Position numbers and translations under genes: made by a program. DNA of 64,000 nt from positions 2,060,001 to 2,124,000 of the forward strand of contig NC_086179.1 of NCBI RefSeq assembly GCF_023053635.1, written 5' to 3'. The notes under the pieces were generated by a model. The model was not told the origin of the DNA. It saw only the letters and a program-made list of their open reading frames with translations, and did no database searches. Positions 18,653-30,300 of the stretch are shown here, in pieces; the stretch's first letter is position 1, and each line of letters begins with the position of its first letter. Origin of the DNA: Elgaria multicarinata webbii. Taxonomy: Eukaryota > Chordata > Lepidosauria > Squamata > Anguidae.

Positions 18653-20578
18653 TATTTTATTTATTTATTTATTTATTACATTTTTATACCACCCAATAGC
18701 CGAAGCTCTCTGGGCGGTTCACAAAAATTAAAACCACAATAAAACAACCAACAGGTTAAAAACACAAATACAAAATACAGTATAAAAAGCACAACAAGGA
18801 TAAAAATCACACAGCAAAATTGATATAAAATTAAAATACAGAGTTAAAACAGTAAAATTTAAATTTAAGTTAAAATTAAGTGTTAAAATACTGAGAGAAT
18901 AAAAAGGTCTTCAGCTGGTGACGAAAGGAGTACAGTGCAGGCGCCACGCGGACCTCTCTGGGGAGCTCATTCCACAGCCGGGGTGCCACAGCGGAGAAGG
19001 CCCTCCTCCTAGTAGCCACCTGCCTCACTTCCTTTGGCAGGGGCTCACGGAGAAGGGCCCCTGTAGATGATCTTAAGGTCCGGGCAGGTACATATGGGAG
19101 GAGGCGTTCCTTCAAATAACCTGGCCCCAAACCATTTAGGGCTTTAAATGTCAATATCAGCACTTTGAATCAGGCCCGGACCTGGACTGGCAGCCAATGA
19201 AGTTGTAAAAGGACTGGCGTAATGTGATCTCGCCGGCCAGTCCCTGTTAGTAAACGGGCTGCCCTGTTTTGTACCAGCTGAAGCTTCCGGACCGTTTTCA
19301 AAGGCAGCCCCACGTATAACGCATTGCAGTAATCCAAGCGAGAGGTTATCAGAGCATGGATAACTGTAGCTAGGCTATCTCTGTCCAGATAAGGGCGTAG
19401 TTGGTATATCAACCTAAGCTGATAAAAGGTGCTCTTTGCCACTGAGTTCACCTGTGCCTCAAGTGACAGTTCTGGATCCAAGAGCACCCCCAAACTACAG
19501 ACCCGATCCTTTAGGGAGAGTGCAACCCCGTCCAGGACAGGGCAAACATCACCTCGCCGGAAAGATGAACCACCCGCTAACAGTACCTCCGTCTTGTCTG
19601 GATTGAGTCTCAGTTTGTTAGCCCTCATCCAGTCCATTACCGTGCCCAGGCACTGGTTCAGAACAGTCACTGCCTCACCTGGGTTTGATGAAAAGGAAAA
19701 GTAGAGCTGGGTATCATCCGCATATTGATGACACCTCAGTCCACATCTCCAGATAACCTCCTCCAGCGGCTTCATGTATATGTTAAACAGCATAGGGGAT
19801 AAGATAGAGCCCTGTGGAACCCCATGGCTTAGGAGCCACGGCACAGAGCAATAATCCCCCAGCACCACCTTCTGGAATTGGCCATCCAAGTAGGAGCGGA
19901 ACCACTGCAACGCAGTACCTCCAACTCCCAGCTCAGACAACCTATCCAGAAGGATACCATGGTCGATGGTATCAAAGGCTGCTGAGAGGTCCAGGAGAAC
20001 CAACAGGGTCACACTCCCCCTGTCTCTCTCCCGACAGAGGTCATCCCACAGGGCGACCAAGGCAGTTTCCGTTCCAAAACCAGGCCTGAAACCCGATTGA
20101 AATGGATCTAGATAATCCGTTTCATTTAAGAGTGCCTGGGGTTGTCCTGCAACCACCCGCTCAAGCACCTTGCCCAGGAAAGGGATATTAGCCACCGGCC
20201 TGTAGTTGTTAACCTCCTCCGGGTCCAGATTAGGCTTCTTCAGGAGCGGTCTAATTACCGCCTCTTTTAAAGAGGCCAGCACCACTCCCTCTCTCAAGGA
20301 GGCATTTACAACCTCCTGGACCCAGCCGGCGATCCCCTCCTTATTTGATGTAATGAGCCACAAGGGTCAAGGGTCAAGCACACAGGTGGTCGACCGGACT
20401 TGGCCAAGCATCTTGTCCACATCCTTGGGCCTTAATAACTGAAACTCATCCAATAAAACTGAACCGGATGGCGCTCTGAACGCCTCTATTGGTGGAGCTG
20501 CATTAAGTGTGGTGTCCAATTCATGACGAATCTGAGCGACTTTATCTTCAAAGTGCCGTGCAAACTCGTCACAGTCTT
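18653..20578 (-). mobile_element. L2-type LINE, long copy with reverse transcriptase (subfamily A)
   Basis: The longest LINE frame of the window (20363-19170, 397 codons, more beyond a break) contains the RT blocks NNYRPVANIPFLGKVLERVV, LLDLSAAFDTIDH, SHGVPQGSILSPMLFNIYM and catalytic HQYADDTQLY, then LNPDKTEVLLAG. A following frame (19163-18876) gives the C-terminus LWNELPREVRVAPALYSFRH. Frame breaks near 19165 and 20365 show it is dead. The 3' end carries GTGAACCGCCCAGAGAGCTT and a TTTA tail. The endonuclease domain is missing. Confidence 0.9.
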
Positions 20579-20639
20579 ACTTTTCCACTGGTGGCACAAC
20601 GCAGAGCAAGGCCTCTGAAGAGGAAGAAAGATCTGCACC

Positions 20640-21045
20640 TTAAAATTCTTCGCTCTTCGCTCCTCTGATGCCATGTTTCTCACCTGCCCAAGGGTCTCTA
20701 CTTCCCTTGCTCGGCTTCGTCCATTCTCTTCCGCTGCCCCTTACGCCTGGAACGCTCTTCCAGAACATTTGTGAACTACAAGTTCAATCGCAGTTTTTAA
20801 AGCTCAGCTAAAACCTTTTCTTTGTTCTAAAGCTTTTAGAACTTGATTTTGATCTGACTTTTATACTGTTACTTTTACTCTACCCTGTGCCTGTTTGGTG
20901 CATTCTCTTCCCCTTCTTATTGTTTTATTATTATGATTCTATTAGAATGTAACCCTATGCGGCAGGGTTTTGCTATTTTATTGTTTTACTCTGTACAGCA
21001 CCATGTACACTGATGGTGCTATATAAATAAATAATAATAAATAAT
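20640..21045 (+). mobile_element. L2-type LINE 3' part (subfamily B)
   Basis: It encodes SPAAPYAWNALPEHL-like text in broken frame, then a 3' UTR with GTACAGCACCATGTACACTG and an AATAAATAATAATAAA tail. It corresponds to the minus-strand copy at 5555-6345. It abuts the previous L2 in the opposite orientation. Confidence 0.75.
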
Positions 21046-21399
21046 AAATTCCAACTTGAAATATAATCCAGAATGATAGTCTACTGAGGGATGTACACGA
21101 ATTTTGTTAAAGTTCACAAATCATTAGAATTCGCCCTGTTTCCAACTATATGTATGTATAATGTTCATTCAAAAATGTGTTGTTGTTTTTCAAAATAGAT
21201 GCATTTTGTGCTTTACTCAATTGGGGGGGGGGGGAATAGAGCGCACTTTCTTAAAATGTGTATGGAATTGGACACTTTCCCCTTTCAAAATGCACACTTT
21301 TCCTGTTAAAAAAGAAAAACAGGTCACAAGCGAAAGTGAGAGGCAGGCAGCTTCAAAGTGTGAATCTCAGCCAGCTCGAGCATCCCTGGCTCCCCCCCC

Positions 21400-21711
21400 C
21401 CCCCAGGTCAGTTGGGTACCCGGCCGAGAGAATCAACATTTTCCTGCAACTTCCAGGAAAGGCAGAACCAGCAGCTGCATTACTTTATCAATTTCCCAGC
21501 CCTTCAAATGTCCCAGCTTCCTTCACCTTATCTCACCATTTCCATTCCGCTTATCTTGAACCTCCGCATGCTCTAATCCTGCTGGAGGTTGTGAATGGGA
21601 TGGGGCTGAGGTGGGGACATTTGGTTCCCTCCTACTACTTCTACAAGCATAAAAGGATGCCATGGACCGGTGTAGAGCATCTCCTGCTTGGACTGAACAT
21701 CCCATTCAGAG
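21400..21711 (+). promoter_or_regulatory. Lectin A promoter and untranslated exon 1
   Basis: A TATA-like CATAAAAGG (21649-21655) lies about 30 bp before a presumed start near 21680. The short exon ends at 21711 (ATTCAGAG|GTGAGAA). The whole stretch, including GGGGACATTTGGTTCCCTCC and TGTAGAGCATCTCCTGCTTG, is highly similar to 39100-39340 upstream of lectin B. This marks it as the duplicated promoter. REG genes likewise start with an untranslated exon. Confidence 0.72.
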
Positions 21712-21889
21712 GTGAGAACCCCGGCTTCTGGCATGTCTGCCATCTTTTTCCCTTGCAGTGACATGTTGTTACAAGATCGTGGAGATCAGAAGGTTTTCAT
21801 CTAACAAAAATGGTCAGGAGTAACATCCTCTACCTTTTTCTCTAGGTCAGAAGTATTCATCACCATCACCAGAAATCCTTTAGGTAAAA

Positions 21890-22073
21890 GATGCAGCTGT
21901 CTGTCTGTCTGTCTGTTGTTTTTTATAGAGCACCAATAATGTACGTGGAACGTAACAGAGTAATTGAAAGGTTGAAAAGTTTCTGCTGTTTGGAGTTTGA
22001 AATCTATAGTTGATTTATTAGATCCATTTATACCTTGCCCTTAGGCAGTCACAATGGCTAACATGAAGAGAAG

Positions 22074-22138
<65 letters not shown>
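21890..22138. repeat. Simple repeats (CTGT)n and (GATA)n
   Basis: A short CTGT run lies at 21898-21915 and a GATA run of about 15 units at 22076-22137, directly before a CR1 copy. Confidence 0.8.
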
Positions 22139-22669
22139 TTTGGCCCTGGTTAGGCCTCATCTAGAGTATCGCGTCCAGTTCTGGGCTCCACAATTCAAGA
22201 AGGACGCAGACAAGCTGGAGCGTGTTTAGAGGAGGGCAACCAGGATGATCAGGGGTCTGGAAACAAAGCCCTATGAGGAGAGACTGAAAGATCTGGGCAT
22301 GTTTAGCCTGGAGAAGAGAAGATTGAGGGGAGACATGATAGCACTCTTCAAATACTTAAAAGGTTGTCACCCAGAGGAGGGCCAGGATCTCTTCTCGATC
22401 CTCCCAGAGTGCAGGACACGGAATAATGGGCTCAAGTGACAGGAAGCCAGATTCCGGCTGGACATCAGGAAAAACTTCCTGACTGTTAGAGCAGTACAAC
22501 AATGGAACCAGTGACCTAGGGAGGTTGCGGGCTCTCCCACACTAGAGGCCTTCAAGAGGAAGCTGGACAACCATCTGTCAGGGATGCTTTAGGGTGGATT
22601 CCTGCATTGAGCAGGGGGTTGGACTCGATGGCCTTGTAGGCCCCTTCCAACTCTACTATCCTATGATTC

Positions 22670-22672
<3 letters not shown>
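22139..22672 (+). mobile_element. CR1 LINE, 3' part
   Basis: It starts within GGCCCTGGTTAGGCCTCATC, reads [20 protein letters not shown] and ends in CTATGATTCATAG. Its tail merges with a second (GATA)n at 22673-22726, and a further CR1 tail lies at 22743-22834. Confidence 0.88.
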
Positions 22673-22706
<34 letters not shown>

Positions 22707-22742
22707 AAAATAGATGATAGATAGAAGCAGACAACCAAGGGA

Positions 22743-22834
22743 GAAGGGTGGATTCCTGCATTGAGCAGGGGGTTGGACTCGATGGCCTTGTAGGCCCCTT
22801 CCAACTCTGCTATTCTATGATTCTATGATTCTAA
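22743..22834 (+). mobile_element. CR1 LINE tail
   Basis: Only the last 90 bp are present, with two full ATTCTATG units. The remainder of this intron up to 23984 shows no named repeat. The segment 23820-23980 matches 44520-44700 of lectin B (GGAGGAAGGCCAAAGAGGCA) and is ancestral lectin intron 1. Confidence 0.78.
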
Positions 22835-23984
22835 GAGTGGAAGGAGAATAGAGAGACCAGTGGGTCAAAAGGGGTGGATGGGAACAAAGTCAATTCCACA
22901 TAATTAAGGTTTGAGTCAGGTGGACTGGAGGCCTAGAGGAGCATCACTTTCCAAAACGTGCGTGGGTGGTCCTCCCTCCCTCCCCCCACACCCAATTCCT
23001 GATGTCCAGGAGAGCTTCTGGGGTTTCCCAAGCATGCCGCCAAGTGAGAGGGAGTTGGCTGTATGATTCGTAACTGGAATATTTAATGCAATTCCTTTTT
23101 TTCCGCCTACCCTGGGCCCTCCTCAGTGAGAACTATGGTTACAATAGTGGATCATGCCAAATTCTTCAGCCTGGAGTGGAGGAGGGGGATCAGGTTGTAC
23201 ATCCTCCACTCTATCCCAAGAGCTTACCTGAGAAATGTCCTCCACCCATAAACAACTCTGCCTGAGCATTTCGCTCACAGAAGGTTGCATGCCTGACATG
23301 AAGCTTCACCCAACCTGGCATTGGGCGGCTTTGGAGGCCACAGGATATTTTGTCAGGGCTGGACCTGGCCCAGTTGCCCATCCTTGCCATAGAACCTTGC
23401 CTGTGTCCACAAAGAGAGGGGCAGAACTGAGAATAGTCCTTGATCCTTTGCCTAAAAGCCTCGACAGCACCCACGAGCCACAAATGAACAATAAAATATC
23501 TTTAGAAGGCATATCTTCTGCAGACCGTACACCACAGTCCTAGGAGGAGAGGAAGAATTCTCAGCCACGTAATTCAGCAACCTGTCCTTGAGAGCCCAGA
23601 AGTTCAGAATCAATCAATATTTTCCTAAGATGAATGGCAACAATCGAAAGGAGCCGTTAAGTCCAAACGTACATAATGATGCTGGCACTGTCATGTTCCT
23701 AAATATTTGCCCTGGAAGTGAGAATATGAACAGCCATCCTAGTACTATTTAGGGAGGCACATTCTCAAACAGGCGTTTGACCACTGCATAGTCTTCCTTC
23801 AAAGAAAAAACAGTGGCTCATTCCAGAGGGGGGGGGGTGAACATGAGGGGTGGTACAACTCAGAGATGAGCACGCACCCTCTCTTAGGGGGAGGAAGGCC
23901 AAAGAGGCAGCTGGGCAGTGTTGTCCACAGCTCAGAAGTCACTGAAGGCTGAAGAATGAAGGCTGATGTCCCTCTGTCCACCTG

Positions 23985-24075
23985 CAGGGATGCTTTAAGA
24001 TAGATTCCTGCATTGAACAGGGGGTTGGACTTAATGGCCTTATAGGACCCTTCCAACTCTACTATTCTATGATTC
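23985..24075 (+). mobile_element. CR1 LINE tail
   Basis: Text from GGGATGCTTTAAGATAGATT to CTATGATTCC lies only 26 bp before the lectin A signal-peptide exon, so part of the branch-point region may derive from it. Confidence 0.75.
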
Positions 24076-24114
24076 CTCAACCTATGTCTCTCTCTCCACA
24101 GGCCTAGATCCAAG

Positions 24115-24181
24115 ATGGCACCCATTGTCTGCCTTGTCTTTTGCCTCTTTGGCAGCTTCCTGTCCACCACCTGGGCAGAAG
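24115..24181 (+). CDS. Lectin A signal-peptide exon
   Basis: The exon begins at 24102 after CTCTCCACAG. ATG is at 24115 and the donor is GAAG|GTAAGT. It encodes residues 1-22, a hydrophobic signal sequence. Confidence 0.88.
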
Positions 24182-24321
24182 GTAAGTTATTGTCACCACT
24201 TCAAATATGATAAAAGTGTATATATTCTGCGCCCCAAAGAGGATCCTAATCACTGTTCTTCCATGGTTAATGACTGATAAGTGATGCCTTGTGTGAACAC
24301 TCTACCCAGTGCCTTAAAGAT

Positions 24322-24352
<31 letters not shown>

Positions 24353-27300
24353 GGAATGATCTCCCCAATGAGACCTGCCTGGCGCGAACATCATCATCTT
24401 TTTGGCACCAGGTCAAGACTTTTCTCTTTTCTTAGGCATTTAGGAGCATGTGATGAGTTTTTAAATTGATCCCAGACATGTTTTAGGTTTGGCTGACAGT
24501 TCAATGGCTCTTTTTAGATGTATGCTATCTATTTTATGTTTACATGGTTTTATATTAGTATAAAACCATATAAACATCTGTCAGGTATGCTTTGAGGAGG
24601 ATTCCTGCATTGAGCAGAGGGTTGGACTTGATGGCCTTGTAGGCCCCTTCCAACTCTGCTATTCTATGATTCTATGATATATAGTTTTAATGTTTTAATC
24701 TTTTGTAAACTGCCCAGAGAGCTTCAGATAAGGGACAGTATAGAAATGTAATAAATAAAAAATAAAAAATAATATTCATTATAAAATTTATAAACCAATC
24801 CACATCAGCAATCATCAGAGTGCTGTACACCAAATTACAAAATACTAAAAATCACCATAAAGGCAAATACATGAAAAAAAGTGCCTAGAATTTAATAACC
24901 ACTCAGGAAACCCATGGTTTGGATATGTGGGAGGTGATATGTGCACAAAGATTAACCATGGCAAAAGCACTACATTTCTGAGCTTTAATCTCTCTTTAAA
25001 TGAACATGAAATCACTCTAGTGCAGACCTTTCCAAACTTTTCATGTTGGTGACACACTTTTTAGACTTGCATCATTTCGCGACACAGTAATTCAGTTTTA
25101 CTAGCAAACCAGAGGTTAAACTAAGCCCTTGTAAGAGATCCGGACACATACATAAATTGTAATAACAAAACGTATGGGGACACAACATATCTCATGAAAA
25201 CCTTTCATTTATATTTTTAAAATATATCATTTGCAAGATAATAACATACATTTCCAAGACTTTTCACATTGAACCAGTTTTGTTGAGCTGCGATTGAGCA
25301 GCGGTTGAGACGGTGTTCTATCAAAAAAATGGACCCACGGAATTTCTCGAATGCGTCACTTCAGGTGCAGCCGCGTCACCGGAAGTGACGCGGAGTCAGC
25401 TCTTTCGACCCGATTATGCGTACTGCGCATGCGCAGTACCTGTATGATCCCTTGACCGTGGTGTGCATATACGGATACAACGGAAGGGGAATATACTAGT
25501 GCACCATATTAATAGGCACCTTTGCTGCGTAAAAATGCATGCAAGTTGGTTTTGATTATTTCACATAGACTCAGAGGTTTCTCGTTACGTTCGCGTGACA
25601 CACCTGCACACTGCAGCTGACACACTAACGTGTTGCGACACACAGTTTGGAAAGCTCTGCTCTAGTGTGTACAAATTGAAAATGGCCCTCAAGTGAACCT
25701 TGAGATGAAGAGGTTTTAAATGTAAGGACAAAATGCTTGGACACAATTAATGAAGAACGTGATGAGGGGAGCTTAAGGAAAAGGGTGACAGGATGTTAAA
25801 AGCAGGCGGGGAAAATAAGTTCAGCCAAGGAACTTCTGGATCTGTTGGACAGGGAAAAGGCCAGGAAAAGAAGTCTAGGAAGAGGGAGTCGAAGAGCGCC
25901 CACAGCACCGAGTGGAGTCTCAGCAGCAGGCTCAGAGACGACGGGGACTGTGTGGCTTCAGGAATGGGACCCGTTCAGGGTAGGGCCATCCCAGCTGAGA
26001 GTTCAGTTGCATCAGCTCCCTCAAGGATACAATCAATCACTTTGAACAAACTTCAAAGGGATCTTGATAGGCTGGAGTGCTGGGCTGAAAACAACAGGGT
26101 GAAATTTAATAGGGATAAATGCCAAGTTCTACATTTAGGAAATAGAAACCAAAGGCACAGTTACAAGATGGGGGAGACTTGGCTCAGCAATACTACAAAC
26201 GAGAAGGATCCTGGAATTGTTGTAGATCGCAAGCTGAAAAGGAGCCAACCGTGCGATATGGCTGCAAGAAAGGCAAATGCTATTTTGGGCTGCATTAATA
26301 GAAGTATAGCTTCCAAATCATGTGAGGTCCTGGTTCCTCTCTATTCAGCCCTGGTTAGGCCTCATCTAGAGTATTGCGTCCAATTCTGGGCTCCACAATT
26401 CAAGAAGGATGCAGACAAGCTGGAAGCCTGATTCCGGCTGGACATCAGGAAAAACTTCCTGACTGTTAGAGCAGTACGGCAATGGAATAAGTTACCTAGG
26501 GAGGTTGTGGGCTCTCCCACACTAGAGGCCTTCAAGAGGCAGCTGGACAACCACCTGTCAGGGATGCTTTAGGATGGATTCCTGCATTGAGCAGGGGGTT
26601 GGACTCCATGGCCTTGTAGGCCCCTTCCAACTCTGCTATTCTATGATTCTATGGTTCTCCAGATGTGTTGGACTTCATCCACCACCAGTGACCATGCTGG
26701 CTGGCCTGGGAATAATGGGAGGGCAGCAGGTTGGTTTAAGGGTTGGAGTGGGAAAAGGAGGAGCAATTTCTTGATCACTCCACTTGAAATGTTGGCGTGA
26801 CACCCAGTGGGAGAGCAAGGCTGTAAGAGCTACGGAACTGGGCTGGGTGTTAAGGGGTGTGTGTTGGTATTGGTGTCTCAGTCCAGGCACTGGGGGAATG
26901 AAAATGCTGAGCCCCTGAACAAGTGAACATGTGCAGTATGCATTCCTACCCATCTTTGAGGGACCACACACCCGTCCTCTAAATATCTGGCATTTTAGGG
27001 AAGGGCTTCGGATTAGATGCTTCAGTCATGACAGAAACATCTAATCCGAAGCCCTAGAGATTAAACTCCCCTTTTAAGAATCTTATTGCTGACTGTTATA
27101 TATCGTTTTATAGCATTTTATTGATTGTTTTATCTTTTAAAATTATTTTTAACGTTTTATTTATTTATTTATTTATAACATTTATTGTCCGTCTTTCAAG
27201 GCAAAAGCTCCTGTGGCACTGTTTTATTGATTGTTTGATCTTGTTTAACTTGTTTTAAGTTTGCATGCCACTTAGGGTGTTCTGTATATCGGCGGGATAT

Positions 27301-30300
27301 AAACTGAATACATAATAATCGCTGAAGGTCATTGCTGGAAACATAGATTGAGGAGTTGTCAGCGCAAAGGTGGTAGCAGCAGTCACGTAGTTGAACCAGA
27401 GCCCAGAGAAAGGGGGCAGAGGCCCTGCGGAGCTCTGTGGGTCCACAACATGGGAAGTGGGAGGGCTGAGGCTGAAGAGCCCTCAAGGAATCAGGTGAAG
27501 GCTACTATAATACCTTCAAAGATTTATTACAGCACCTTCAAATGGAAGCTCTGTCTTCAGAGACATCAATGCTCTGTTGACTGGCTTCTGGAACCAGCTG
27601 CCTCTCTGCTGGTGAGTGGGGACTAGAACCCAGATCTCTTGAGTCCTGGCCAGGATCTACACTACTGTTTTAAAACGGTTTATAACAGTAGTGACAATTG
27701 TTGGGGCCCAGGACACACTCCCTGTACAGTCTTCAAAAGTGTTATATCCTGCTTAGTGTAGATCTCACCCCAGTCCAGCGCTCTAACCACTACACAGCAC
27801 AGACCCTTTGCCAAAGCCTCTTACATATAAAACCATCCCTCTGGCAATTCCATTCCATAAAATGTGTCCCCACAGGACTAGGAGCCCTTGGAACTGGCTA
27901 TGCTATGCTCCCCTCCCTCCTCATCACTTCTGCCTCCTGCTCTGTAGGTCTTCAGCCAGAACCGGAGGCCAAAGCCCGCTGCCCTAGTGGTACCTTTACC
28001 TACCGAGAAGGTGTACGATGGTACTGCTTTGAGTTCTTTGAAGATCCATTGTCTTTTGAGGAGGCAGAGGTGAGTCACCTGGGCTGAGAACTCCCTGCTG
28101 GCCTGGCCTTGCTCTGCCAGGATTTTATATTATTTATTTATTTTATTAATTACATTTATTACATTTATTTATTACATTTCTATACCGCCCAATAGCTGGA
28201 GCACTCTGGGTGGTTCACAAAGCTCTCTGGGCGGTTCAGGATGGCCCATTTAGAAGTGCTTCTTTCACAGCTTTGGTATATGGGAAGGGGTTGATTGAGG
28301 ATCCTCCTTCTCTGACCAAGAAATCTCCTGCACACGTTACCGTTTCCTTGATCTTGGCTCAGCATGAATGCAACGCAGCTAGTTGATGGTTGCATTCATC
28401 GAGATCTCAGGGTCTCAAATGAAACAGGTTAAAGTGTTCAATACTTTTATTTCTTAAACCGTTAAAACAGTGTTCTGATTGCAAAGTGACCCAAACCTCG
28501 GAAATCCCATAGGGAAAATGGAAAAAAAGGAGCCTGGCAATTGCCTGTCCTTCTGCTGTCCTGCTTCCCAGGATGAGGCAGCATAGGTGGACTTTGGTAG
28601 CAGAAGGGTATCAGGTTTGTCCCTTACCTGTGCCAGGAAGTTCCAATGGAAGGAGCATACGTTTATGAATGTACTGAAACCTAAAAACAAAAGAGTCTGG
28701 CTGGTACCCTGGGAGGATCGAGAAGAGATCCTGGCCCTCCTCTGTGTGACCACATTTTAAGTATTTGAAGAGTGCCGTCATGTCCCCCTCCATCTTCTCT
28801 TCTCTGGGCATGTTTAGCCTGGAGAAGAGAAGATGGAGGGGAGACATGATAGCACTCTTCAAATACTTAAAAGGTGGTCACACAGAGGAGGGCCAGGATC
28901 CTCCCAGAGTGCAGGACACGGAATAACGGGCTCAAGTTAAAGGAAGCCAGATTCCAGCTGGACATCAGGAAAAACTTCCTGACTGTTAGAGCAGTACGAC
29001 AATGGAATCAGTTACCTAGGGAGGTGGTGGACTCTTCCACACTAGAGGCCTTCAAGAGGCAGCTGGACAACCATCTGTCAGGGATGCTTTAGGGTGGATT
29101 CCTGCATTGAGCAGGGGGTTGGACTCGATGGCCTTGTAGGCCCCTTCCAGCTCTGCTATTCTATGATTCTATGATTCTACTTTTGCCAGAATTTGGCAGG
29201 TAAAAGCCTACTAAAAGGCTGGTAGGTCTGTTGATGGTCTGAAGCCAGTGACAGATCCAGCCATGATGTACTAGCCCTCCACCTGCCACCAACTAACCCT
29301 TCTGGTCTGGGCAGCACAAGTGGGCGTGTCAATGACACACGAGCAGCCCCTTCCAGGAAGAAGGTCAGGAGCCATCCAGTTGGGCAGGTTTCTTATCCAT
29401 GTGCCTTTATTAGGGTGACCCTATGGAAAGGAGGATCAGGCTCCTGTCTTTAACAATTGCATAGAAAAGGGAATTTCAACAGGTGCCTTTTTTATGCATG
29501 CAGCACCTGGTGAAATTCCCTCTTCATCACAACTGTTAAAGATAAAGGAGCCTTGTCCTCCTTTCCATATGGTCACCCTACCTTTGTTCTTCTCTCCAAA
29601 CAGGCTGTGTGCCAGCAACTAGGCAATGATGGCTTCTTAGCCTCCTTGACAAATGAGGCCCAGACAAGACTCGTTGGTGGTTACGTGACTCAAGCAAACC
29701 TGGACGGGAGTTACGTGTGGATTGGATTGCGCCGGAACCGAAATTCAAACTATGTGAGCACCTGGTAGTCCCGTCCCTGTTTGGCCCATGGGAATAACAT
29801 GCTTCAGCCCAAAACTCCTGATGTTTAGCCTGGAGAAGAGAAGGCTGAGGGGAGACATGAGAGCACTCTTCAAATACTAGAAAGGTTGTCCCACAGAGGA
29901 GGACCAGGAGCTCTTCTAGATCCTCCCAGAATGCAGGACACGGAATAATGGGCTCAAGTTACAGGAAGCCAGATTCCAGCTGGACATCAGGAAAAACTTC
30001 CTGACTGTTAGAGCAGTACAACAATGGAATCAGTTGCCTGGTGAGGTTGTGGGCTCTCCCACACTAGAGGCCTTCAAGAGGCAGCTGAACAACCATCTGT
30101 CAGGGATGCTTTAGGGTGGATTCCTGCATTGAGCAGGGGGTTGGACTTGATGGCCTTATAGGCCCCTTCCAACTCTTCTATTCTACGATTCTATGATCTG
30201 CACTGGGCTTCTTCTAACGAATGAAAGGGGAATATTTAGCTCTCCAGCACCAGATCTACACCAAGCAGGATATAACACTTTGAAAAAGGTTTGAAAAGGA

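Noticed and set aside
28454-28753. 99-codon minus-strand frame near lectin A exon 3
   Set aside because: It is partly the inverted CR1 arm. The remainder has no domain and no splice support.
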